From: Certhia americana
Lineage: Eukaryota; Chordata; Aves; Passeriformes; Certhiidae
Reading direction: 5' to 3'
Length of the DNA: 64,000 nt
Assembly: GCA_018697195.1 (NCBI GenBank)
Contig: CM031870.1
Location: 3,771,700-3,835,699, forward strand
Shown: positions 38,564 to 50,333 of the stretch, piece after piece
Position numbering within the stretch: position 1 is the first letter of the stretch
How the letters are laid out: each line of letters begins with the position of its first letter
Notes under the pieces: generated by a model
Told to the model about the DNA's origin: nothing
Seen by the model: only the letters and a program-made list of their open reading frames with translations
The model's database searches: none
Made by a program: the position numbers and the translations under genes

Positions 38564-41500
38564 CTGCATTGCACTGTTCTGACCATGGGAAATGTAAAAA
38601 AGAGAATTCCTGAATCTGTATATTAATAAGTTTTAATTCAAACCTGTTTCTGTGTTCATTTGGAAAGTAAACTGGATCTGGACTGTTACAAGTTAACTAT
38701 GACATGGCAAGAACCTAACAAATTTGGAGCATTTCTACATTCAGTGTCAATCACTTCCTAATTTTTTTCATGTTCAGAAAAGCAATTTGAAGGAAAAAAA
38801 TTAAGAAAAAAGGGGCAAACCCATCAATTTATGTGAATAAGTCATTAGGATAGAACTAACTAAAGGTCAGGGATCTTGGTTGTACTGTCCTGGTCCTTGC
38901 GTGCAGAGTTATGTGCTCTGCAAGCTGCATGTTGTGGCTGCTGACACCTGAGAGCAGGTTGCTCATGGGAGAGCAAAACTCCACACCTTTTTCCCCAAAA
39001 AAGTTGTGTTTTCAGTTTCCTGGATTGGTACAGAAATACAAAGGATTAGCTCAGTTCTTGCCAGCTCAGGTGAAGCCCTTGGCCAGGAGCCACAGAGCTT
39101 TGAAATGGATCCCAAAATATTGTGGAACAAACCACCAGATCTGAACCCTGCTGGGTTACCTGTCCAGGAAAGGCACTGTCAGGGAGAAACTGCCAGAGAG
39201 CACAGGCAGAGAGAACCCAAAATGATGGGAGCAGTCCAGCCACCAGCCAGGCCAGGAGAGGTCTGATGGGCTCTAGGTGTAACACAAAGTGCATTTCACC
39301 TTTCACACGAATTTCCCCCACATCTGAACAATGTCCCAGATTGGATTCAAAGGGTCACCATCTAATTCCCTTAATTGCTGTGATTCAGAAGCAGTTTTGG
39401 AAATGTCTCCTCTAGTCAGCACACTGTGGTGCCTGCCTTTGCTTTTCAGGCTTAATGTGCCCTGGATGGAAGCAAAGCAAATATTATTTCTTTGTCTGTA
39501 AACACAAATAATGTTGTCTTTGGTGTTTGCACACAAGTGGGTGAGGCTGAATGCTGTCAGTGGGGTTCCATGTGTGGAGTGGTTTTGTTTAACTGAGTGT
39601 TACTGCAAGCTTACAGTTGATTGAACACTTCAGTTTCCTCTTTTCTAAGCTGCATTGTTACCCATAGATGTAATACTTCAAAACATGACTTTATCTGCAT
39701 ATATGTATACATGCAGACTTCAGATTAGATAGTAAAATGTATAAATAAACTAACATTCAACATTCAAGCCACTCAGTCAACAACCTTCTGGTTATGGATA
39801 TATTTTTAAGTTGGACAGGTCAGCAGATGGGACAGCTACTACAGTTTTTGTAGTAGTTTTTGTCACCATTCAAACTCCCCACTGCACAGAGGTTAGGGAA
39901 TGAATACATTTGGGGAGTATTCAGAATGGAGAGAAAATGCCAGGTTCTAGTCTCAATTCCAGGCACAAACCAGTTTCAGGACAGCTGGAAGTTTCCACTG
40001 AAATTATCCATTATGAAATAAATTTACATCTCTCTGGTTAATTAGCACTACTATCCACAGCAAACACATGAAGCGAATAGGAAATTTTCAGTCTTGTTTT
40101 TGAGCCGTGTCTGCAGGCAGTGTAAAACTGCACAGACCACGTGTGTGTCAGGGGACCCTCCCAAGCATATGAGCTCCGAATTTAATGGATTTTAAAATAC
40201 TTTAAGAAGAGATGTGACTGGATGAGAAATGGCAGTGTCTCTTGCAAACCAGTTTGGGCTGAATCTTCATCTGAATTGTTCTGAGGAAAAGCAACCCACC
40301 CCAGCACGTCTCCTGTACACAGCACAAAAAGAGTGGAAAAAGCCTGTTTGAGATACAGCTTTTGCTTGAAGATTAGAATACAAACTAATCTGCTCAGCTG
40401 TTCTTTAAGAGCAGACTAAGCTTTGTATTAATGCAGTCACAGCTGATGGGACACAGAGGAAAGCAAACAGGGGACTGAGAGCCTACCTTTCAAACAGTAA
40501 ATTAGATGTTCTAAGGGAAAACATTTACAGCTATTATAGTCTCATATTTATTTGCAGTCTCATTTTCCTTGCACTTGCATTTAGATCTACTACTATGCTG
40601 TTAAATGTGATATTAGGTGGTATTGCCCTGTTTTTGGAGGCACTGGATTTTCAGATTGATTTTGAAAAATGCAGGGCTACCAGCAGAACCTCGTATTTGA
40701 TGACACTCAATATCTCTGATGGCTTTAAAAAAAATCAATGCACACTGAATCTTGTGCAAAACCACACTAATTTCTTCTAATGAAACTGTAAGGCTGACAC
40801 CTGTAATCTTCTCAGCAATCCAGATTTTACCTTTTGGAGGCAGAACTCCATTGCACACAGCGCTGATAACTTGTGCTGCCTAGGATTTCTGTCTGGCCCT
40901 CTCTTGGAAAGATAGTGAGAATAACCACAATTAGTTGATGTCAGATTGATCCAGGTTTTCAGTATTCAGCAGGGAATCTCATGAAGGTAAGCAAAGATTG
41001 TTCAGGCATCTGCATGGGTTAGTTTTTCCTCTCTTCAGGACTCTCTCCTCTCTGCAAGATTTGTCTTGGGATGTCAGTGGACGCAGACACTGCAATTAGC
41101 TTTATATAAAAAAATTTGATGTTATTTATCATGATTGCTTATGATGCCTCTGTAGAAGCTCGAAGAAAAAGGGGAATAAGTACTGGAAGTTGTTTAAATA
41201 TTCAAATATTGGTACTCTGTCTTTTGGTATTTTTCATGGAGTAAACCTGGTGCCTCTGCTCGTGTCACTGCCCTGCTCTGCACCAGCTCAGACCTGCCAA
41301 GTGCTAAATGCAGGATTTTCTACTTAACAGCCTGGTGTAAGACCTCATAGGAAGCTTAGATTTGCTTGTTGAAACGGAATTGCCAGCAGTTTTCTTAGGG
41401 AATTAAAAAGAATTTTAAAAAAGCCCTACCAATATGAAAATTAAAATCCAGGAATGTGCCAATCTAGGCCATGCAGGCTGCAACCCTGCCCCACATTTAA

Positions 41501-44500
41501 AATAAATGTTGAGGACCTGGTTAAATTTAGTCCTCAGTTGTGGGCAGAACTGAAGTTATTTCTCTTATGTGCCTTAGGTTAAAGCAGTTGTATTTTCTGT
41601 TACAGCTTAGGAGTAAATAAACACTGGGTACCAAAGTAAGCTGGTGGTAGGCCCATGTGCTGAAGTGGGCTCAGAGAGGTGAGGTGCCTCATAACCAAAG
41701 GAAAATTCCATACTTTTGGTATTGTACAAATGTTTCCTGGATTACTGGTATGTCACAAGACATTACCCTTGCATTGTATCCAAAAGCCAGGCATTACTCT
41801 GCATTCAGTCATGGTTGTTATTGCTTGTCTCTGACAGTTTCACTGAATTCTGGTTGTCATGTACTTAACTCAGGAAAGAATATGTTTTAGTTTCAGATGC
41901 AAACTTATATTTCAGTTTAATACTTTAATTCAGCCTTAAAAAACCCACTCTGTGGACCTGACAGACAATATCTTTTTCTCAATCATTGTTTCGTGGATGA
42001 TGGTGTTAGAAACTGAAATATAAGTTTCTCCTCTGGTTTAGAAATATCCACTTGCCCACATAATCTTTGTGAGTGTTCTCTGTGCTGTAGCTAAGAGTGG
42101 TGGTTTGAAAGTTCAGTGAAATGGAAATGTTGGATTGTGCCTGCATTCTTTTTAATTCCAATGCTTTTATCCCATGTACTGCACCGCAAATGGATGAACT
42201 ATTTCACAAATCCAATTAAAAAAAGAAAGATGAACTCATGAAACTGGTTTTATTCTGTAAACTCTACTGGTAAAATACAAACATTAATTCTTCTTAAAAG
42301 GATTCTTTAATCGATAGAAATGTCTGTATACATTTTTTATAAAACTATTAAAATAGTCATTTCCCTAGACTGTCCTGCCTTAATAGAAACACAAATATTG
42401 GAACACCAAGGTCCTGAAAATGAGAGCATGAACAGCCTTGGAATGAATTGGTTATTGTTGTCTAGAGCTAGAGAAGGATCAGAAAAATACTGATGAAATC
42501 AGCTAGAATGGAGTTTTAAAATATTACTGTATGAGGTTTGTCATAAGTAATTACAGGCGTATGGATTTTCAAATCATTCTCAGTTGTTAAATGTATAAAT
42601 GCTATCAGTATCTAATAGTTGGAGGTATGGAATTCATTTTCTCTAAATAGATTAATGAATTAAACTAAAATTGACTGACTTTGATTGATTTAAGCATTCT
42701 AAGTAGATTTGATAATATATACTCATTTTGGGATACTAAGAATATTATAAAATTAGCTAAAGACCAGAAAATATTTATTCATTTGGGCATGCATGACATT
42801 AAAGCATGATCCTCTACAGTATAGAATATTTGGATACTTTAACAGGTTTCAGGGTTTGCTGATTACTGTTTTTATTCAATTTGAGAATAACTTTGAACAG
42901 CCACAACATCAAAGAAAAACCTCTCTCAGGTTAGTCCAGTCTGTCAGTTCAGCCAGTGTACATGCACAAAATAACTTCTGTAAAATCCTGGTGATTTTGT
43001 GTGTGTCTGTACTATACTCTCCTGTTGTTTTTTTCTTGTCTGGCTTACTTGCTTGGGTGTTTTTCATTATTATTTCTATTTTATTGGGTTTTTTTGATTG
43101 ATTAAAAGAATAAAGAATGAAGGCCATACATACAGAGTTGCTGTGCTAGTTATCTTTTGTGTATAATCTCATGTATCTGTAGCAATTTAGAAAGCCTGGG
43201 AAGCTCTTGCTGGATGTTCCTGGCTGACACCTTCACACAAAGGAGCCCCTGCAAATATTCTTTGGTTTGGAACCTCACCTGTAGCTGGTACAGCTGCTCT
43301 GTGCAAAGCATCCCCAAATCACCCACAAAGTAAGCCAAGTCAACCCACAACTCTGCTGACATTCAAGGGTGACAGTGTTGCTGTTCATGGAAAGTGATAT
43401 TTTTTGTATTCTTACAAGCTTCTTGTGTATTTGCAATGAAATTATCAGTTTTCTGCTTGAGTTCATTTTAAAGTTTTTAGAAAAAGACTTTTTTTTTTTC
43501 CTCATGGTCGATGAATTTGGTGAGAGGGTTTGCTTTAGGTATTTGTTGTAAAATTGACAGGAACTTTTAACAGTTGCAAATTTGTTTTTGCAGTGCTATC
43601 TATTAATGAATCCACCTAGGCTTAATACTCCAGTGATGTGTTATTGCAGTGTTTGAGCCAAAGTCCTTATGGTAACAATGGATTCCTCATTTTCAGCAAA
43701 AACCTTTCTTTGCTTTGCCTTATGCTGCTAAAAGCTGGTTTACACAACCTACTAGTAAGACAATTCTTCATCCTTCAGTAAATGTTGTTTTCTGTTCTGT
43801 TGAATGAAATCTGGGGAAAAATTCCACCCTTTCTTCTGGGCCACTGGTTACATTTCTGCTGAAGTACCTGGAGGAACCAAAGTGGCTGTGAATTGTAAAT
43901 TCTCCTGCCTCAGAATGAATTAAATGACACAGGAAAGAGCTGCCAAACATGGATCCTTGATCACTGCTTTCTTCTTTCAAAAGAGTGGTGAGGACAGAAA
44001 AATTCCCTGACTGAAGATGATCACTGCTGGAAGTTAGATCTGGAAGCACATATGTTGGGAGGGTTTCAGCAAGCAGTGACAGAACTCAGGAGTCTCAGAT
44101 TTTACTCAGACCAACGCCTTCTTCCCCCTTTGTTGTCATTCCAGAGATCTAACAGACTCTTGAATAAAGGGTACAAAATTGTTTCTTCTTTTCCACTTAG
44201 TTGTTCATCTTTCCTGCTTCATTTAAAGCTGTTTTTCTGATCTGCCTTCGTGTTACCGTTTGTTCCCACGGGAGTGATTAGATGGTGCCAAAGCACAGAG
44301 AGCAGAGTCCTTGAAGCAGCTGAATGGGGAAGACACTTTACTACGAGAAAAGTGCCCTGGGACATGAATTGCTTTAATTAAAACCTTCAGGCAAAAGTTA
44401 CAAGTCTCAAAGTACATCTCATGTAAATCAGATGGCAGTTCCTTACTGTTTTTTAATGTTGTTTGATATGTATTACAGTTGAGCAAATCTGTTTTGCAGC

Positions 44501-44875
44501 AGTTATATACCTACAGTGTAAATCTGTATTTTCATATTGCCCTAAAGATGTTAAGAAGCCTTTTTATGCACAGGAGTCAGAGCCCCAAAAGCAGCATTCT
44601 GTGTGTGAGAGCAACAGTTGGAGGCTAAACACTGTTAAATTGACTGTTAAAAGAAGTGATTGTGCAGTAACTTTGGAAGTGGGAGTCTCTCTAATGGATT
44701 GCAGAAGTAAACAGTTTCTCCAAGACCTCCTGTGATTATACACACAGGAAAAGCTCCATCAGAGAAATCAGCATTTAAAAATATGAAAAGAATTAATACT
44801 TGCAACTCTTACAATGCTACAGAGGATAAAACAGTACAGATATTTTTTAATATGCATTGATAAGTTCTGTGTTCT

Positions 44876-44953
44876 TCTGTCTCTCTCTCTATATATATAT
44901 ATGTATACATATATTTATATTTATACACTGCACATATAATTGTATATATATTT
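44876..44953. repeat. CT then AT-rich microsatellite
   Basis: TCTGTCTCTCTCTCT passes into TATATATATAT, then GTATACATATATTTATATTT and later TATATATAT. This is an imperfect (TA)n tract with a TATACATATAT core. Confidence 0.85.
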
Positions 44954-45409
44954 CAGGTACAGGAATTTTCTAAATCTCTGCCAGCAGGGAGATTCCCAGC
45001 TCTTATCTGAGAGTTTCCACTCAATATCCCACTGAGGCCGTGGTTCCCTGTCATGCCTCCAGTTGCACTGGAGAGCAAAACACCCCTCTCCTCTGCCCCT
45101 GCCAAAGTGCCTGATACTAAACCTTAGGCATAATGACAAAAACGATTCATTATTAATAAGTTAACCTAGACTGTATAAGGCTTGACTTCTTCTGTCTGCC
45201 TTGCTGAGTTTGATGTGTATTTCCCTTCCAGAGAAAAAGAAAATCCTGCACAGAATAGCCAGGGGGTTCTCTTTATAAGATGTCTGCTTCTGCTTAAGTG
45301 GGCTGATGGTAGATTGGAAGCATTTCATTGCTGCTGATGGCAAAGTGATACTTCATACTTCACTGGAGATTTCTGAACTCCATCAGTCCTTTGCTGCTTG
45401 CAGTCAGCA

Positions 45410-45478
45410 TGGCTTAGCAGTTGAAGAGCAAGGCTAGAAATAAAATAAATTAAAAAAAAAAAAGAAAAAAAAAGAAAA
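45410..45478 (+). repeat. A-box-like motif followed by A-rich tail
   Basis: TGGCTTAGCAGTTGAAGAGC at 45410-45429 resembles the 5' part of a tRNA (D-arm / pol III A box, TRGYNNANNNG). About 10 bases later comes AATAAAATAAATT and an A-run with two G interruptions. It may be the tail end of a tRNA-derived retroposon, or chance. No B box was identified. Confidence 0.35.
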
Positions 45479-47489
45479 GGAGGCAGAATTTCAACCCTGC
45501 CTCTGAGGAGTTGCTCTGCCTGGCAGTGGAAGGTTTGCTCACCTTATGCATTAATATTTTGCTGTTACAAAATGGCTACATCTGCCTTCCTTACAGAGTG
45601 AGAAATAGATGAATACTCTAACGCTACCTGGAGAAATGAAATATCATTTGGATTGCTTAGTTTAATGTGCAGGCATCCTGCCCATCAGCAGGGCAAATTG
45701 TATCTTCAAATACTGTACCAGTAAGTATTGTTATTTGCACGCAGGCAAACAAATCTTATTTGTCCCATCCCCGTGAACATCCCAGATATTTGCTTTGTGA
45801 ATTTCCTTTATCAAAACTCCCAGGTTGTCCTCTGCTGCCACAAAATCCTTCAATTGCCTTTCTGTGGACATCTGGTGGTATTAATTGTGTGGTAGACCTC
45901 AGACAAGAATATTCTGCCCAGTTACATGTCTGGCTACTGATGTGGCAGCAAGTATTATTAGTAGTTATTGTTGGGTATTGATTTGCATTTTCCAGCTGCC
46001 TCTCATCGAAGACCATTAATGAGCCATGTAGTGATTGGTTTCTTTTTCAGCAGCTTCAATAGAAATTGATGGAGGCAAACACAACCACCAAGGAGATGTC
46101 CCAAAATAGCAGTCCTGGTATCCTGCTCTGTGTTCCACGGGCAACAGGACTCTGTGGTTGAGGCTGGTGGTGGGATTTAGGTGCAAGCTGGTGGCTCTGT
46201 TTAATTTTGGTTGTGCCTGCTCTGCTTCCTTGTGATAGAAGATCCAGTGTCTCCAGGGTGTGAATATTGGTGTAGTCTCTGTCCTGGGCATGTATAAGGT
46301 CATTGATTTAAGGTTGTATGAGGCTCTTCCCCTCTTGTTGAAGACAAGCTGGGTCACCAGGTCCCACATCCTCCAGTCCTGTGGCTGATGGAACACGGTG
46401 TTCTTGCCTCTGGTGAGAGAGGGGAGTTTGTATAGGAGATTTGCTCAGTACCTTGCTGTGCTGTGTAAGCAAAGAATCCTTCTATCAATTCATACAAGAA
46501 CTAACCCTGCCTTTTTAAAGGTCATTTCTGTCTCAGTCAGCTCTTAAAGTTCAAGAGGAAATAAACTGCTTAGAGTTGGCATTTTTCGAGTCAAGTGTCA
46601 ACTTTTCAAGCCCCCGAGCCAGTGAATGCGGAGGAAGGAGAGATTAATAAGTGAGCTGCTTGCTTGATACAGTGATTGTGCAGAAACATTCCCTTTTTTC
46701 TTTCCTCTTTATGGGGCTTTGGAACGAACATCATTGAAATATCTTACTTTCTCCTTTTCACTTTGCAATGCAGAAGTACCCAGAGCTCTTTAGAAGTGCT
46801 TCTTTTCTCATTAGTCTGGTGACAGTGAGTGGAGAGTCTGTCAGCTCCACTGATGTAGGACACAAGGAACATTTTATGACATTGCCAATACCTAAAATCT
46901 CCTTTAACCAGAGATTCTTATTATCCAGTGGGAACAAAAGTCTCTCTCAGAAAGCAGCTGAAGGCTGGAGTCTCCAAGCTGGTGCCTGCCCTTAACTGCA
47001 TTGACGCCTTTTCCCATGCAGGGGTTGGTGGATCGATAAGGAAATAACCAGGAGGAATGGTTTACATTAATCAGGTACAATGGAGGCAGCAGGGGAGATG
47101 ATGAGGGAAGACAGGTGGCAATCGAAGGATGTGCTGAGCACAGCCCATCAATTGGCTGCCAAAGTGCCTCTATTGAGCGAGGGGGATGTGGGCTGGGGGG
47201 GACCAGCTCTAATTGTGCTGATGGGCAGCTCCAGGGAGAGCGAGCTCTGTCTCCCAGTTATTGCCTTGGGGTTTTAGTTTTGGTTCTGGCAACTTTGTCT
47301 TGTCAATTTGTTTTGCTGGCCCACCTGAACTCCCATTGAAGGGTTTTTTCTTTCCTTCCTAAGGGAGTTTGCAGAAATAAACACATTAGTGGCATTGTCT
47401 TGTCGTGCTTTGCTTTAAATAAAGCGTCATGGTAAGAAAAATTTTTGAAAGTGACAGATAAATCAGCCTTGCTGAGTATCTCTGCATGG

Positions 47490-47640
47490 TTATCCTATCC
47501 CTGAAAGTGTTGAAGCCAGGCTGGATGGGGTTCTGACAGCCTGGTCTAGTGGAAAGTATCCCTGCTGATGGCAGGAAGGTTGGAATGACATAATCTTTAA
47601 GGTCCCTTCCAAACCAAACCATTCCATGATTCTGTGATAT
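47490..47640 (+). mobile_element. CR1 LINE 3' fragment, + strand, diverged
   Basis: CTATCCCTGAAAGTGTTGAA, CCAGGCTGGATGGGGTTCTG, CTGGTCTAGTGGAAAGTATC, CCTGCTGATGGCAGGAAGGT, CTTTAAGGTCCCTTCCAAAC and a terminal ATTCCATGATTCTGTGATAT. It is more diverged than the 24.8 and 37.2 kb copies. Confidence 0.93.
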
Positions 47641-48775
47641 TCCAGACATGTCATGCTCTGTTTGGGTTAAACCAAGACAGTGATGAATTGAGGTGCCACA
47701 GTACTGGGGGCAGAAACTTCTCCCTACACCTGCTGAATCCATGCTGGACTATCATCCTGCCCCTCCAACACAGAGCTGGTTGATGCAGGATTTGTGGTGC
47801 CAACTGGCTGATATCAAATTGCATTGAACAGAGCATTTCTTTTATGAGTGATGCAGAGACAAAATTACTGGGTTGTCATGCCTTTAAATTAATTTCCTTG
47901 TCACAGCTTCACCAGAAAATAAGGGATCTGATTTGTCTGCAAATGTAGTGATTTTGAAACCTTAAACTGCTTTAAAATATTAAGACTATTTACATGTGTA
48001 CCTAACTGTTTTCTCTATAAGTATTCATGACAAAAGGATTGCATTGAATGTAGTATTATTTTATTAAACACTTAAAAGTATTGATGCAGAAGAATGGCTG
48101 TAACAGGACTATAAATGCAGTTGTTCTGGCAGTTCTCCTTCCATGGGGGACAGCTTTATTCCCCTTGCCTTGTATTGGTTTATGGGTTCTTTGACCTAAT
48201 TTGGGGGATTGAAATTAGAGGAAGATAGGTCTCTGTGCCCTGCATGTAAATCCTAATAATGTCAACAGTCCAGTGGAAGATTGAAACAGTGCTCTGGATT
48301 TCAAAGTGAAACAGGGAAAACAAACATCCACAGGATGTTTTAGGAATGGGATTAGCAGGACTTCATTGTAAATGTGATTTGGGCTTATCCTTTCCATGGG
48401 AAAAAAATTACAGCTTGGAGACCCGACAGGGTCTGAGGAAGCCTTTGCCTCTGCTCAGCTGCCCAGACACAGCAGCTCCACATATTCCCTGGGATTGCAA
48501 AGACAGGGGCTGCACAGCCCCTGCAGGAGGAATGGCAGATATTCCTGGTGTGACAGTCGAGCTTGGAAAGATCCCAGTTTCTTTAGTCTCGTTATGTGAC
48601 ACCAGACCAGCTCCTCTGTGCTTTGTGAGCCTGCCGGTGCTTATGTTCATGCCCAAAATGGATGTGTATGAGAATGTAAAATAATATCATTGGGATGAAG
48701 CTTACCCCACAGTGGAGGTTTTTGGGGCAGCTTCAGCTAACTCTACTGTTCTGCCTTATTCTTGTTCTTAGATAT
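47641..48775. other. Unique intronic sequence, no gene seen
   Basis: No repeat or exon recognised. A 112-codon + frame at 48346-48684 has no supporting splice sites or motif. Confidence 0.55.
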
Positions 48776-48878
48776 ATGGTTTTGCTTTTATGGTTTTTTG
48801 GTTTTTCTTGTTTTGGCTTGGTTTTTGTTTTTGTTGGGGTCTTTTTGTTTTTGTTTTTTGTGTTTTGGGGTTTTTTTA
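48776..48878 (+). repeat. G/T-only low-complexity tract
   Basis: About 100 bases nearly free of A and C on the + strand (TGGTTTTTTGG, TTGGTTTTTG, TTGGGG, TTTTGGGG). The reading frame across it gives a Phe/Val/Leu-rich peptide by composition only. Confidence 0.85.
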
Positions 48879-48960
48879 ACATTTTAAGTACTCTTAATTT
48901 TAAGTACTTTTAATTACTTAAAATTTTAAGTATTTTTAAGTACTAATATATTTTAATATT
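48879..48960. repeat. AAGTACTT palindrome cluster
   Basis: Several imperfect copies of TTTTAAGTACTYTTAA follow one another. They include the 18-bp perfect palindrome TACTTAAAATTTTAAGTA at 48915-48932. It begins directly after the G/T tract. Confidence 0.8.
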
Positions 48961-49354
48961 TTCCCTATGAGGAAAAGAGGTACTTGAAAGGCAAGATCAG
49001 GGCTGCAAGGTGAAGTTCTCAGGGGATAGGAAATCCTAAATTCAAGTCACTTGACACCTCCTTAGTCTGGTTTCCTATAGCATGCAGCATTCTTGGCAGA
49101 GATGGTGGATTATGTTGACTTAATGAGCACTATTAATGCTTTTCTACAGCAGAATTTAATAATTTATTAGTTAGTTCTTATGCTAGTTCTGTTATAGCAG
49201 ATGTAAACAGAGAAGAAAGTGTAGCCTTATTTTTGGAGATGCCAGTATGGAATATTTAGAACACCTTCTTTCATAACTCTTACCCAAGGCTCCCTGTGGC
49301 CTGAGTAGTTGCTGCTGATTTCAGCAGCAGTGTCAGTGCCCAGCACTGGAGCTC

Positions 49355-49393
49355 AGCACCAAGGGCTGCCCAGTGATGAGCACCAAGGGCTGC
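49355..49393 (+). repeat. 15-bp direct repeat, 24-bp period
   Basis: AGCACCAAGGGCTGC occurs at 49355-49369 and 49379-49393, a short local duplication. Confidence 0.85.
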
Positions 49394-50309
49394 TTTGAAA
49401 AGGTCATGGTATCACCAGGAGCTCTGGCAGAGGCAAGAATTAGAACCAGATTTTTTGGGAGACTTTCAGTTGCCTTAATGTGACACCATTCTCTTCAAGC
49501 AATTTCTGTGCTTCATTAATCTTCCAAATTCTGCAGCTAATGAGGCAGAGATCCTGCAGAAAACAGATGCAGTTATCAGTGAATCCTGATTTGATGTTGG
49601 AGCACGGTAAAAAAGATCCTGCACTACCATGACATGTTGTTTGTGCCTGAAGACATGGTGGCACTTGGAAAATCCATGGTTACAGGTCAAGTTATTTGGT
49701 CATGGAAATTTTAAGATCTTTGCAGACTTAAAATGGATCCGTATTGAGGATTTAAGGATGAGCAGGTCTGTTACAATGCTGTGCCTAATATGGCTTGGAT
49801 CCTGGTAGACTGCTTTGACATGAGCTGAGTCAAAGCAGGTGGGAGGCAGATATGAGATGGAGTTAAATTGGTGCTTGTGAGAAGGAAAAGCCAAGAGCAG
49901 CAGTCTGGCAGAGTACTTGTCACAGATAGCTCTGAGTGACTTTGCAGTCATTCCTTTGCTTTTGTCTGTGCCAGTGTCCCATGGGTAAATGCTGGGGGTA
50001 GCACTTAATTGTTTGGGTTTATTTGTTGTCAACAAGTAACACTACCAACTCTCTCCTGAGTCCCTAGTGAGAACTGAGACAAGTTTTCATCATGTAACCT
50101 GGAGGGGTTTTCACTGACAAAGGCCTGATGCTGAAATGCTGAGCCATAGCTTTGTATTTTAGTCAGAGTTATGGTGAGGGTCCATCACTGAATTGTTCTG
50201 CAAAAAATACTTTAGATAATTGTGTTTCTGTAAATTCGTTCAGGTAGTCTTTGGGTTAGATATTTTAAAAAAAAAAAAAAAGGCAAAAAACTGACTGAGC
50301 AGTAATATA

Positions 50310-50333
50310 CAATCCTCATTTCAATCCTCATTT
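50310..50333 (+). repeat. 12-bp perfect tandem duplication
   Basis: CAATCCTCATTT is present twice head to tail, immediately after a 15-A run and an AAAAAA run. Confidence 0.9.

Larger units (their letters stand above)
37318..47489. other. Unique intronic sequence, no gene seen
   Basis: Contains the G-run, an AT-rich microsatellite and an A-rich tract (listed), plus enhancer-like stretches at 45.66-46.02 and 46.56-47.28 kb. Short frames throughout are unsupported. Confidence 0.55.
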
